Positions 15,071 through 23,009 of a DNA stretch of 64,000 nt are shown piece by piece. This DNA comes from Galbibacter sp048266365 (GTDB lineage: Bacteria; Bacteroidota; Bacteroidia; Flavobacteriales; Flavobacteriaceae). The stretch lies in NCBI RefSeq assembly GCF_048266365.1, contig NZ_JBLWZP010000001.1:620001-684000 (forward strand), read 5' to 3'. Below the pieces are notes generated by a model, which was given only the letters and a program-made list of their open reading frames with translations, was not told the origin of the DNA and ran no database searches. Position numbers and translations under genes: made by a program. How positions within the stretch are numbered: position 1 is the stretch's first letter; each line of letters starts with the position of its first letter.

Positions 15071-16345
15071 ATGAAAACAAGCAAATTAAATGCCCTCTTT
15101 GGCGTGTTTGTCCTAATGATTTTACTAATTAGCTGTAGTAAGGACGATTCAGGTTTTAAACCTGAACCCCTACCCACTCCGGGCGAGGGCTCATTGGATT
15201 TACCTCCACTTGATCCTCAATTGGTCGAAGAAGGACAAGACGTATTTCGATATGACACTTTTGGAAATGAGACCTTCTGGACCGATGTACTGCAAATGAA
15301 TACGGTCATAGAAAGTGCGGTGAGTCCAGCAACAGCCTTGGCTGTTGGTCTTAAGGTAGATGCAAGTGCCCTACCGGAAGCTGTTGTTTCCGCTATACAA
15401 AAAGGTGAAGTTGACCTAGAAGACCCACAAACCACATTGGTCTTGTTGCAGTTAAATGCGGTAGTCGGTGTACAAGGTGAAGTCAGCCAAAGAGCTGATG
15501 GTACTTTAAAGTTGGATCGCATGGGAATTACCTGTGCCCTTTGTCATTCAACAGTTGATGATTCTTTTGCACCTGGAATCGGAAACCGTTTAGATGGTTG
15601 GGCAAACAGAGACTTGAACCCTGGCCTTATCATTTCATTATCTCCTGCTTTGGATCAAAGTAGTAAGGATATTTACGCCTCTTGGGGACCTGGTATATAT
15701 GACCCAAGGTTTAATATTGATGGTCTAAACAACCCAGTTGTCATCCCTCCGGCATTTGGTTTGTATGGCATTCCTAAAGCAATTTTTACCGGAGACGGTG
15801 ACGTCGAACATGAACCCGTTGGACCAGTGGCGTATTGGAACAGATATGTGGCCGTTACTCAAATGCGAGGACATGGCTATTTTGAAGATCCTCGACTTAA
15901 TTTAGTAGTGGATCATAGAGAAGACGATGATTTGGTAACTGACAAACTACCAGCATTACAGGCTTATCAATATTCTATCTCTGCGCCACCAGCACCAGAA
16001 GATTCCTATAATATTGCTGCTGCAATGCGAGGTAAGGTCCTATTTTCTAGTAAAGCACAATGTGCCAGTTGTCACTCCGGACCTTTATTTACAGATAATA
16101 CGATTGATGGCAGGCTGCATCCTCAAGAAGCCTCTGTGGCCCTAGACAAGGATTATGTGAAGCGATCTGCTACCAAACAATGGAGAACAACTCCATTGAA
16201 AGGCCTTTGGCAACATCCTCCATATTTTCATGATGGTTCTGCGGAGACCTTGAGTGGTGTCGTAGAGCGGTACAATCAGGAGTTTAATCTTGGTTTAAAG
16301 GATTCCGAAATCAATGATCTAGCGGAATATCTAAAATCTATTTAG
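15071..16345 (+). CDS. Di-heme cytochrome c peroxidase/MauG-like lipoprotein
   Basis: 424 residues with lipobox LLISCS (Cys near 22). Two c-type haem sites: CALCHS near residue 155, followed by PGIGNRLDGWANRDLNPG, and CASCHSGP near 332. The C-terminal part has WRTTPLKGLWQHPPYFHDGS and LAEYLKSI, the standard end of the peroxidase cytochrome domain. This subfamily, with its long loop of NIDGLNNPVVIPPAFGLYG and WNRYVAVTQMRG, differs from classical bacterial cytochrome c peroxidase, so peroxide reduction is a reasonable but unproven guess. The neighbouring cupredoxin may feed it electrons and CcsBA downstream would attach its haems. Confidence 0.86.
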   Translation: MKTSKLNALFGVFVLMILLISCSKDDSGFKPEPLPTPGEGSLDLPPLDPQLVEEGQDVFRYDTFGNETFWTDVLQMNTVIESAVSPATALAVGLKVDASALPEAVVSAIQKGEVDLEDPQTTLVLLQLNAVVGVQGEVSQRADGTLKLDRMGITCALCHSTVDDSFAPGIGNRLDGWANRDLNPGLIISLSPALDQSSKDIYASWGPGIYDPRFNIDGLNNPVVIPPAFGLYGIPKAIFTGDGDVEHEPVGPVAYWNRYVAVTQMRGHGYFEDPRLNLVVDHREDDDLVTDKLPALQAYQYSISAPPAPEDSYNIAAAMRGKVLFSSKAQCASCHSGPLFTDNTIDGRLHPQEASVALDKDYVKRSATKQWRTTPLKGLWQHPPYFHDGSAETLSGVVERYNQEFNLGLKDSEINDLAEYLKSI

Positions 16346-16398
16346 GGTTTAGTTACGCAGCTCATAGCAGTAAAGGTGTTTGATATTTGTTTAATGGT

Positions 16399-16456
16399 AG
16401 GCACCTGCCTGGGAGGGTATTTCTAAAGAAGTCACTCCCTAGGGAGGTGCCTTTTT
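16399..16456 (+). terminator. Intrinsic terminator after the di-heme cytochrome gene
   Basis: AGGCACCT (16399-16406) pairs with AGGTGCCT (16445-16452); an inner GGGAG/CTCCC stem extends it, and TTTTT follows. It separates the folE-cytochrome operon from ccsBA, which probably has its own promoter or receives read-through. Confidence 0.85.
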
Positions 16457-16528
16457 ACTAACACAGCTTAATTTTCAACCCCAAGTACATTCCTTATATA
16501 ACCCATTTAACATTAGAAAACTTTTTCA

Positions 16529-19500
16529 ATGATTTGGCGCAAAATACAGTATCTAAGAAAAATGTTGGTCTCAACTCGTACGATGACCCTTCTATTAATA
16601 GTATTTGCCATTTCCATGGCTGTTGCCACTTTTGTGGAAAGTAGTTTTGATACCGCTACTGCAAAGACATTAATTTACAATGCCAAATGGTTTGAGCTAT
16701 TAATGTTTTGGTTGATTGTGATCTTTCTGGTAAACATCAAAACCTACAGACTGACAAGGAAGGAAAAATGGCCAATTCTGATCTTTCACCTTGCATTTGT
16801 CTTTATATTTATTGGGGGTGCTATCACTAGGTATACCAGCTTTGAAGGACAAATGCCAATAAAAGAAGGGCAAACCACCAATGAAATCATAAGTGATCTG
16901 ACGTATTTTAAGCTGTCTATTACAAATGGTGAGGATACTCGCAATTATAATATGCATCCATATACCATGTCTCATTTCAATTCAAAAGACAGCAAGTGGC
17001 CACTCAATAGAACCTTTACTCAAAACTATATATTTTACGATAAGGTGGTAAGTCTAAAATCGTTGGACTACATACCCTTAGCCAAAGATTCTATTCAGCC
17101 TTCAGATTCGGGAAAAAATATACTCACCATCGTTTCCAGTAGCGATGGGATTCGATTAGATAACACCATCGCTGAAACAGAAGTATTAGACATAGGTGGA
17201 ACCTTATTCAGTTACAATAAAGCTGTCGTTGGTTCGGTACAATTTATTGATCAAGGCGAAGAGCTGATGTTGGTACTCCCAGATGATGGTCACTTTCTAT
17301 CAATGCAAGGACAACAAAAAGGTGTGCTCTCAGATTCTGGGATTACAAGCCAAAATTATGGCGTCATAAAGGCAAATGACACAGTAGCCCTAAGTCATCG
17401 TACATTGTATAGCATTAAAAATAGCAGTTTTGTGATCCCTGAAAAGCCTGGTAAAGGGAGAAAGGTATATTATAGCGGGGACAAAACAAGCGCCCAAGAT
17501 AAAAATCTGCTGGATGCGATCTGGTTGGAAATCAAATCGGGTAATGAAAGGGATACCATGCTGGTCAAAGGAGGGAAAGGAGTTACGGGACTTGATAAAA
17601 CGATCCAAATTAATGGGATGAACATCTCCTTGGGTTTTGGCTCCAAAGTGTTGTATACAGATTTTTATTTGCGCTGTGATGACTTCCTATTGCAGCGTTA
17701 TCCCGGTTCAACCAATCCATCATCTTACCAAAGCAAAATAACCGTCATTGATGGTGCTAAGGAGGATCAATATCATATTTACATGAATAATGTTATGGAT
17801 TATAAAGGCTACCGTTTTTTTCAGGCGAGTTATTTTCCAGATGAGAGTGGAACTATTCTATCTGTGAATGCGGACAAATGGGGAACCATGGTAACCTACC
17901 TTGGGTATTTCATGGTATTCCTTGGCATGTTTATGACATTGTTTTGGAATGGAACCCATTTTTGGAAACTCAATAGTACGTTAAAAAAATTACACACTAA
18001 GGGATTTCTCTTCGTTTCTATTTTGACGTTTATGGGAATACATAATGGTTTTTCTCAAGGTATTCTAGAGGTCGATCATGATACAACGAACATAGTTTTA
18101 CAAAAGCCTCAATCTACATCTCAATTCATAAAAGCAGATGAACTTGGATCAGATCGAACCATTAACGCAGCCCACGCCAAAAAATTTGGCCGCTTATTGG
18201 TACAGGATTATCAAGGAAGGATAAAGCCGATGAACACTCAAACACTGGAGCTTCTTCGAAAGCTCTACAAAAAAGATGTGTATCAAAATGAAAGTTTTTC
18301 TATTTCTTCAGATCAGTGGTTTATCGCCATGCAGATAGATCCGGGGTATTGGGCAAATGAACCTATGATAAAGGTGAGTAGTAAGGGAGGAGATAAGTTT
18401 TTGAAAGAGACCAGTGCTAATAGCAGTAGTTATACTTCTTATAGTAAACTGGTGGATTTAAATACGGGTAATTATGTATTAGGAGAACAGTACAAAAGTT
18501 CTTTTAGTAAGCGCAAAGCCGATCTGTCCAATTACGACAAGGCAGTTATTGAGTTGACTGAACGCTTTAATATCTTTAATACAATTGCGTTCGGATATTA
18601 CACCAAGGTAATTCCTATACAAAACGATCCTTCACATACCTGGAGAAGTTGGATTTACAGTTCCCAAAATAAGGCTGTAGAGATCGACACGGTTGCCTAT
18701 AAGCTTTTGACCACATATTTTGATGCCACAAAGCAAGCTCTAAAAACCGGAAATTGGGATAAGGCAGATAAAGAGATTACTGTTATAAGTGATTTTCAAT
18801 ACCAATGGGGTAAAGAAGTAATTCCCGATAAGACTAAGGTAACCCTAGAAATTCTATACAATCAATGGAATGTTTTTCTTTGGTTAATGATCGCGTACAG
18901 TTTCTTAGGGATAGCTATGGTTGTCCTTGGTTTTGCGGAGGTGTTTTCTTCAGGCTCCAGGTTAAACCATATGATTCGGATACTGACCAAACTATTATTA
19001 AGGGTAATGATTCTGGCTGTGGTGGTTCAGGCGATTGCCTTGGGTGTACGTTGGTATCTTTCCGGTCATGCGCCTTGGAGTAATGGATACGAGGCCATTA
19101 TATTTATTTCAGGGATAGGGGTTTTCTCAGGGCTATTGCTATACAGAAATAGAAATGCTTTTATTCCGGCAGCAGGTGCATTGGTAGCCATGATCATGAT
19201 GGGGTTTGCACACGGAGGATCAATGCTCGATCCTCAGATTACTCCTTTGGAACCTGTACTGAAATCCTATTGGCTGATGATACATGTGGGTATCATTACA
19301 TCCAGTTATGGGTTCTTTGGATTGTCGGCCGTGCTGAGTGTAATTACCCTATTACTGTTCAGTTCTAAACGCTCTCAAAAAATACAGCGTTCTATCAAAG
19401 AATTAACCACTGTGAATGAAATGGCTTTAACCGTTGGTATTTTTGCCCTTGGTATTGGGACTTTCCTCGGTGGAATGTGGGCCAATGAAAGTTGGGGAAG

Positions 19501-19804
19501 GTATTGGAGTTGGGATCCAAAAGAAACATGGGCGTTTATTTCGGTAATCATTTATGCCGTAGTACTGCATTTACGGCTGGTGCCTAAACTAAGAGGAAAG
19601 CTAATTTTCAATATGGCAAGCTTATGGGCCATATGGTCCATAATATTCACCTATTTTGGGGTTAATTACTACCTGGTCGGATTACACTCTTATGCGGCAG
19701 GGGATCCAATCCCGGTTCCGGTTTGGATTTATGTTACCGTAGCTTCGATGCTAATCTTATCACTGGTGGCCTATTTTAGAACTAGGATGATGGATTATTA
19801 TTAG
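16529..19804 (+). CDS. Fused ResB-CcsA cytochrome c biogenesis protein (CcsBA)
   Basis: 1091 residues. The N-terminal third is ResB/Ccs1-like: three membrane helices (LLLIVFAISMAVATF onward), a large periplasmic domain, and a fourth helix near 460-490. After a periplasmic linker come eight or so helices of CcsA with the WWD-type signature WANESWGRYWSWDPKETWAF near 988-1007 and HAPWSNGYEAI in the preceding periplasmic loop. The protein exports haem and attaches it to CxxCH motifs (System II). It most likely serves the di-heme cytochrome upstream, and perhaps other c-type cytochromes such as the one at 42839. Confidence 0.93.
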   Translation: MIWRKIQYLRKMLVSTRTMTLLLIVFAISMAVATFVESSFDTATAKTLIYNAKWFELLMFWLIVIFLVNIKTYRLTRKEKWPILIFHLAFVFIFIGGAITRYTSFEGQMPIKEGQTTNEIISDLTYFKLSITNGEDTRNYNMHPYTMSHFNSKDSKWPLNRTFTQNYIFYDKVVSLKSLDYIPLAKDSIQPSDSGKNILTIVSSSDGIRLDNTIAETEVLDIGGTLFSYNKAVVGSVQFIDQGEELMLVLPDDGHFLSMQGQQKGVLSDSGITSQNYGVIKANDTVALSHRTLYSIKNSSFVIPEKPGKGRKVYYSGDKTSAQDKNLLDAIWLEIKSGNERDTMLVKGGKGVTGLDKTIQINGMNISLGFGSKVLYTDFYLRCDDFLLQRYPGSTNPSSYQSKITVIDGAKEDQYHIYMNNVMDYKGYRFFQASYFPDESGTILSVNADKWGTMVTYLGYFMVFLGMFMTLFWNGTHFWKLNSTLKKLHTKGFLFVSILTFMGIHNGFSQGILEVDHDTTNIVLQKPQSTSQFIKADELGSDRTINAAHAKKFGRLLVQDYQGRIKPMNTQTLELLRKLYKKDVYQNESFSISSDQWFIAMQIDPGYWANEPMIKVSSKGGDKFLKETSANSSSYTSYSKLVDLNTGNYVLGEQYKSSFSKRKADLSNYDKAVIELTERFNIFNTIAFGYYTKVIPIQNDPSHTWRSWIYSSQNKAVEIDTVAYKLLTTYFDATKQALKTGNWDKADKEITVISDFQYQWGKEVIPDKTKVTLEILYNQWNVFLWLMIAYSFLGIAMVVLGFAEVFSSGSRLNHMIRILTKLLLRVMILAVVVQAIALGVRWYLSGHAPWSNGYEAIIFISGIGVFSGLLLYRNRNAFIPAAGALVAMIMMGFAHGGSMLDPQITPLEPVLKSYWLMIHVGIITSSYGFFGLSAVLSVITLLLFSSKRSQKIQRSIKELTTVNEMALTVGIFALGIGTFLGGMWANESWGRYWSWDPKETWAFISVIIYAVVLHLRLVPKLRGKLIFNMASLWAIWSIIFTYFGVNYYLVGLHSYAAGDPIPVPVWIYVTVASMLILSLVAYFRTRMMDYY

Positions 19805-19969
19805 AATATCGGATTCGACTGGAATAATAGGATAATGAATAGGTTAATTCAAGAGTTTACAGGGATGCTTAAGCCTATTTAATTGTGGATTGGGTTATAG
19901 TAGAATAAAAAGAGTATTGTGCAGTATGCGCGGTTTATCTGAGTCAATTATTGAGCGGGATACCTTGTT

Positions 19970-20707
19970 TTATGAATTGTAGCCCGTTTGTATGTGATTA
20001 TGGTTTACACCAATTTCTATGAGATGCATTTTTACATCTTCTTCGAAGGCTATTGGTCCACAGACATAAAACTTCTGTTCTTTGTTCTTGACAAATTCTT
20101 CGAGAAAGTCTTTGTTGATTTTACCAAAATGAAAATTTTTTGATTTTTTTCTACTTAGGATAAGGGCTAATTTAGAATGAAATATTTGTTTCAATTCTGT
20201 GTAAAACAAGACGTCTTCCTTGGTTTTATTGGCATAAATTAATTTGTGCTCATTGGTGATATCAACCCCTTTTTCTTGTATAGCTATAAATATTGGTAAG
20301 AATGGTGTAATACCTGTTCCTGCGGCTATGAAAGTTCCACTTCCATTGTATTTGTACGAATCCCAAGCTTTGGTCAGTTGAACGGTATCATTAGGCAGTA
20401 AATCGGCAATACCTTTGGTCAAACTATTTTTGTTTGGGTAGACCTTGATAATAAATTCTAGGTAGTCGTTGTTAGGGACACTAGCGATTGTAAAGGGAGC
20501 CATAGCCAATTCGTATCCTTCTTTGTCTATACTTAAATCTACAGCTTGTCCTATCTCAAATTCAAATCCCCAGGGTTTGGTAATTTGTAAACATATCACA
20601 TCATGATTAATAATGTCCACTTTTATGACTTTCGACTTGTGCGGAAATATAAGGCCCATAATTTCAATGATTAGTTGTTCTAGTATTTTGGATGCATTTT
20701 CACCCAA
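19970..20707 (-). CDS. FAD-dependent NAD(P)H oxidoreductase (ferredoxin reductase-like)
   Basis: 245 residues, possibly starting at Met 17 (MGLIFPHK). FNR-like layout: an FAD-binding barrel with AMAPFTIASVPNN, close to the RxYS/T motif region, then the NAD(P)H-binding domain opening with FIAAGTGITPFLPIF, and the closing YVCGPIAFEEDV. No iron-sulphur domain is attached, so it passes electrons to a separate partner. It is convergent with ccsBA and marks the right edge of the duplicated redox module; a ruined copy of its 5' half lies at 9742-10165. The partner is unknown. Confidence 0.86.
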   Translation of the reverse strand: MGENASKILEQLIIEIMGLIFPHKSKVIKVDIINHDVICLQITKPWGFEFEIGQAVDLSIDKEGYELAMAPFTIASVPNNDYLEFIIKVYPNKNSLTKGIADLLPNDTVQLTKAWDSYKYNGSGTFIAAGTGITPFLPIFIAIQEKGVDITNEHKLIYANKTKEDVLFYTELKQIFHSKLALILSRKKSKNFHFGKINKDFLEEFVKNKEQKFYVCGPIAFEEDVKMHLIEIGVNHNHIQTGYNS

Positions 20708-20770
20708 TAGGTTACAACTTATCTACTATTTGATTAGGTTACAGGTTTATTTAGCTTGTGTACTACAACT

Positions 20771-20794
20771 AGGTAATCGCAAATGCGTTTACCT
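20771..20794. promoter_or_regulatory. Inverted repeat upstream of the reductase gene
   Basis: AGGTAATCGCA (20771-20781) and TGCGTTTACCT (20784-20794) pair at 10 of 11 positions around two bases. It lies 64 bp upstream of the reductase start and beyond the ghost homology. It could be an operator or half of an old mobile-element end. Confidence 0.45.
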
Positions 20795-20886
20795 GCGTTC
20801 TATATATTTAATATAATTCTTCCAATTCAGGTGATGAGAGTGTCATTTAATCTTCTGTCTGGTTCCTCGGGAGGAGGCTGGGACTT

Positions 20887-21189
20887 TTAATATTCCAAAG
20901 GTTCTTTTCTTGCATAGCGTACACGGATAATGTAAACAGCTTCTTCTTCAACCAAATAAGATATTCGGTATGTGTGCTTTTCATATGCCCTGATATTGCC
21001 TATGTTGTTTTCCTTGAGCGTGTCCAGTTTATAAATCTCTGGATCGGTCGCCAATATCGAGGCCGATTCGTAAATTTCGGAGATAATTCTTGTAGTGGTT
21101 TCAAGTGATTCGGATTTTTCCAGTAAATCCAAAAATGCTTCGTTGAGTTCTGCATCTGCCTGATGCGTCCAGATTATTGCTTTCCCCAT
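20887..21189 (-). CDS. ParE/RelE-family toxin
   Basis: 100 residues, complete. N-terminal strand AIIWTHQADAELNEAF, a helical hairpin, then IGNIRAYEKHTYRISYLV and the family ending IIRVRYARKEPLEY. RelE/ParE proteins act on gyrase or on ribosome-bound mRNA; sequence alone does not decide which. The gene follows its antitoxin with a 16-bp overlap, so the pair is one operon. It is one of the few fully intact pairs in this island. Confidence 0.88.
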   Translation of the reverse strand: MGKAIIWTHQADAELNEAFLDLLEKSESLETTTRIISEIYESASILATDPEIYKLDTLKENNIGNIRAYEKHTYRISYLVEEEAVYIIRVRYARKEPLEY

Positions 21190-21410
21190 TGCTTAATGCG
21201 CTCTCCCATTTGTTGGTGCGAATAGGTCTGCCCACTTTCTATCTGTGCAATGGATGCTTCTATTTCCTGATTGTACTGTTCGATACTAATACGCTCCGAT
21301 GATACTTTTTTATTGTATTTAAGCATATTCTTTATGGCTTCGATAAACGTAGGATCTTTTACTTTATCAAGCTCACTGTGTATCCATTTTAAATCCGCAT
21401 GTATATCCAT
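21174..21410 (-). CDS. Antitoxin partner of the ParE-type toxin
   Basis: 78 residues from the ATG at 21410 (MDIHADLKWIHSELDKV); an ATG 45 bp upstream adds a lysine-rich leader unlike the family. It belongs to a small helical antitoxin family common in Bacteroidetes, with KVSSERISIEQYNQEIEAS in the middle and a C-terminal toxin-binding tail. It overlaps the toxin gene by 16 bp. Upstream of it lies IS66-derived DNA, so its promoter region is short. Confidence 0.8.
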   Translation of the reverse strand: MDIHADLKWIHSELDKVKDPTFIEAIKNMLKYNKKVSSERISIEQYNQEIEASIAQIESGQTYSHQQMGERIKQWGKQ

Positions 21411-21480
21411 AATATTTTCTTTTTTCTTACTGTAAATATACAATTTATGTGCCATAGTTTAACTTATTGGGCAGTATTGA

Positions 21481-21765
21481 TTGACTGTAGTCCATAAAAC
21501 TTCTCCGTCGCTGATGCCCTTTTATGTCTTGCAAGAACCTGGAGCAATAGCTCTCGGCCGGAAAAACTACTTGTTTGCTGGACCCCATGATGCAGCCCAA
21601 AGATCAGCGATAATGTATTCGTTCTTCGCTAGATGTAAAAAACATGATGTCAATCCAGCTGAGTGGTTAAAATACACTTTAGAAAATATCATGACCATCA
21701 ACCATAAAAATATCCGAAATCTCTATCCACAGAATTACAAAAAGATGATGGAGACTAACCAATAA
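21481..21765 (+). pseudogene. IS66 transposase C-terminal fragment
   Basis: From about 21545 the frame reads IALGRKNYLFAGPHDAAQRS, then IMYSFFARCKKHDVNPAEWL and a tail with LYPQNYKKM. These are the closing blocks of the IS66 DDE transposase (usually over 450 residues). The catalytic DDE part is missing and the first ~20 codons of the frame are unrelated. It cannot transpose. Confidence 0.85.
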
Positions 21766-21815
21766 GAATTATTTTTTTATCCCACAATACGTGGTTGGCG
21801 GGGTGGATACCTTAT
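21481..21815 (+). mobile_element. IS66-family insertion sequence relic, right end
   Basis: Contains the last part of an IS66 transposase and, after it, GTGGTTGGCGGGGTGGATAC (21791-21810), whose complement begins ATAAGGTATCCACCCCGCC at 21815, in line with IS66 inverted repeats that start GTAAG. The left end is not seen, so it is a truncated element. It sits immediately against the remains of a mazE gene. Confidence 0.68.
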
Positions 21816-21816
21816 G

Positions 21817-21858
21817 AACGACTTTTTTGAGAACGAAAATCTCGAGGAATGGACTTAA
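21817..21858 (+). pseudogene. mazE-like antitoxin 3' stub
   Basis: The codons from 21817 read NDFFENENLEEWT and stop at 21856-21858, overlapping the mazF ATG at 21849. An acidic tail ending in EEW is typical of flavobacterial MazE proteins and the overlap is typical of mazEF. Everything upstream is replaced by IS66 end sequence, so the element inserted into the antitoxin gene. Confidence 0.65.
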
Positions 21859-22148
21859 AACAATACGCAATCGTCCTTGTTAATCTTGACAAAAGGCTCG
21901 GAAGCGAAATAAAGAAAACCAGACCTTGTGTCATTATTTCGCCAAATGAAATGAACAAATTCCTGAATACGATTATCCTTGCCCCAATGACGACGAACCT
22001 AAAAAAATATCCTTCAAGAGTTTCTGTTGAACATGACGGAAAAAAGGGAATGATTGCAATTGACCAAATTCGGACAGTTGACAAAATCGGAAATCAACAA
22101 ATGCAAATCTGTAGTACAGGAAACATTTGTGGACTAAGAAAGTCTTAA
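21849..22148 (+). pseudogene. MazF/PemK-type endoribonuclease, frameshifted near the end
   Basis: 99 residues in the present frame. The core is intact: GSEIKKTRPCVIISPNEMN with the catalytic-loop Arg, IILAPMTTNLKKYPSRV with the Thr, and GMIAIDQIRTVDK. After VDK the usual helix with NRIVKxLGKL is missing and the frame is wrong; in another frame the normal tail KSEINKCKSVVQETFVD and its stop (22135-22137) can still be read. A small deletion of about ten codons plus a frameshift explains this. MazF cuts mRNA at short sites; loss of the last helices probably disables it, consistent with survival after its antitoxin was disrupted. Confidence 0.82.
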
Positions 22149-22325
22149 AGCGAATAATCACAATGATATATTAATGGCATGTGGGCAAACATTGTTTTTA
22201 CACTATAATACGTTTCATTTTATGAATTATAATCTTGGGGTGAAGATTAGACCCTTTTCATTTCCATTTTTCTTTGGTTTTATTTAACATGGAGTTTTTA
22301 GTTTTTTTTAGTAGGTTTGTGCTCG

Positions 22326-22634
22326 ATGAAAAACGGTTACTTTAAAAATAGTATAACGTATCTGTTCCTTGCTCTTTTCCTTTCGATGAAAATGGCAAGC
22401 TTCCATGTGATTACTCATGCGGATGATAAAGAGCATGCTTTACATTGTACTATTTGTGATCATATCATCACTAATAATTCTACTCCGGTAGTTACAGTAG
22501 ATGATATTGAATTCGATTTTCAAATAATCGAATTTACTTCGCCGAGACAAGTAGCGAATCACTACAGTTTTGAGATCTCAAGTGAAATTGCTTCAGATCA
22601 ACTCTTCTCCAGGCCTCCGCCTGCTTTACTATAA
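22326..22634 (+). CDS. Small secreted Cys/His-rich protein
   Basis: 102 residues from the ATG at 22326 (a TTG 9 bp upstream is less likely). A signal peptide (about 1-26) is followed by HADDKEHALHCTICDHII, a compact cluster of His and two Cys (CTIC) that could bind zinc or copper, and the protein ends FSRPPPALL. Short proteins of this kind commonly stand before TonB-dependent receptor genes in Bacteroidetes. Its own function is not known; together with the His-rich lipoproteins downstream it suggests a metal-handling locus. Confidence 0.66.
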   Translation: MKNGYFKNSITYLFLALFLSMKMASFHVITHADDKEHALHCTICDHIITNNSTPVVTVDDIEFDFQIIEFTSPRQVANHYSFEISSEIASDQLFSRPPPALL

Positions 22635-23009
22635 GTATCCCTATACATTTTCTAAAGATTGTCGTATCAAATTTATTTTCAATTGAATTATCTATGATTT
22701 CGGATTTCTCCGGTTTTTAAGAAATCAATTTGATCAGTAATTGATCTGATTTTAGACTTTTATTTTACAGTTCAGCTCCTTTTAATAATCGATTGTAGTC
22801 GGTAGCTATAGACTTATTTTAAGTGCTCAGGGTCTGAATGCATTCTTAGTAGCATCCAGTACTGCCATTCGTATTTAAGTATATTGATTTAGCCTTGGGT
22901 GTTGAGGTTGTGATTAGAGGTTTACTATTGAATTTCCTCTTTAGAAGTATAGGGTTTGTCGAGTCTCTAATTTATTAGAGCCAATTGTCAAATCTTATAG
23001 TTAAGCATT
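22635..23009. other. Leader region of the TonB-receptor gene
   Basis: 375 bp without a gene. A hairpin around 22725-22760 (AAATCA pairing with TGATTT, with inner TGATCA/TGATC) may end the transcript of the small peptide. CTCTAAT/ATTAGAG (22965-22971, 22974-22980) is a 7-bp hairpin 30 bp before the receptor start and could be an operator or an RNA control element. I see no recognisable riboswitch. Confidence 0.4.

Noticed and set aside
15217..15522. 101-residue minus-strand frame inside the di-heme cytochrome gene
   Set aside because: Lies fully within a gene supported by two haem motifs and a lipobox; it is a shadow.
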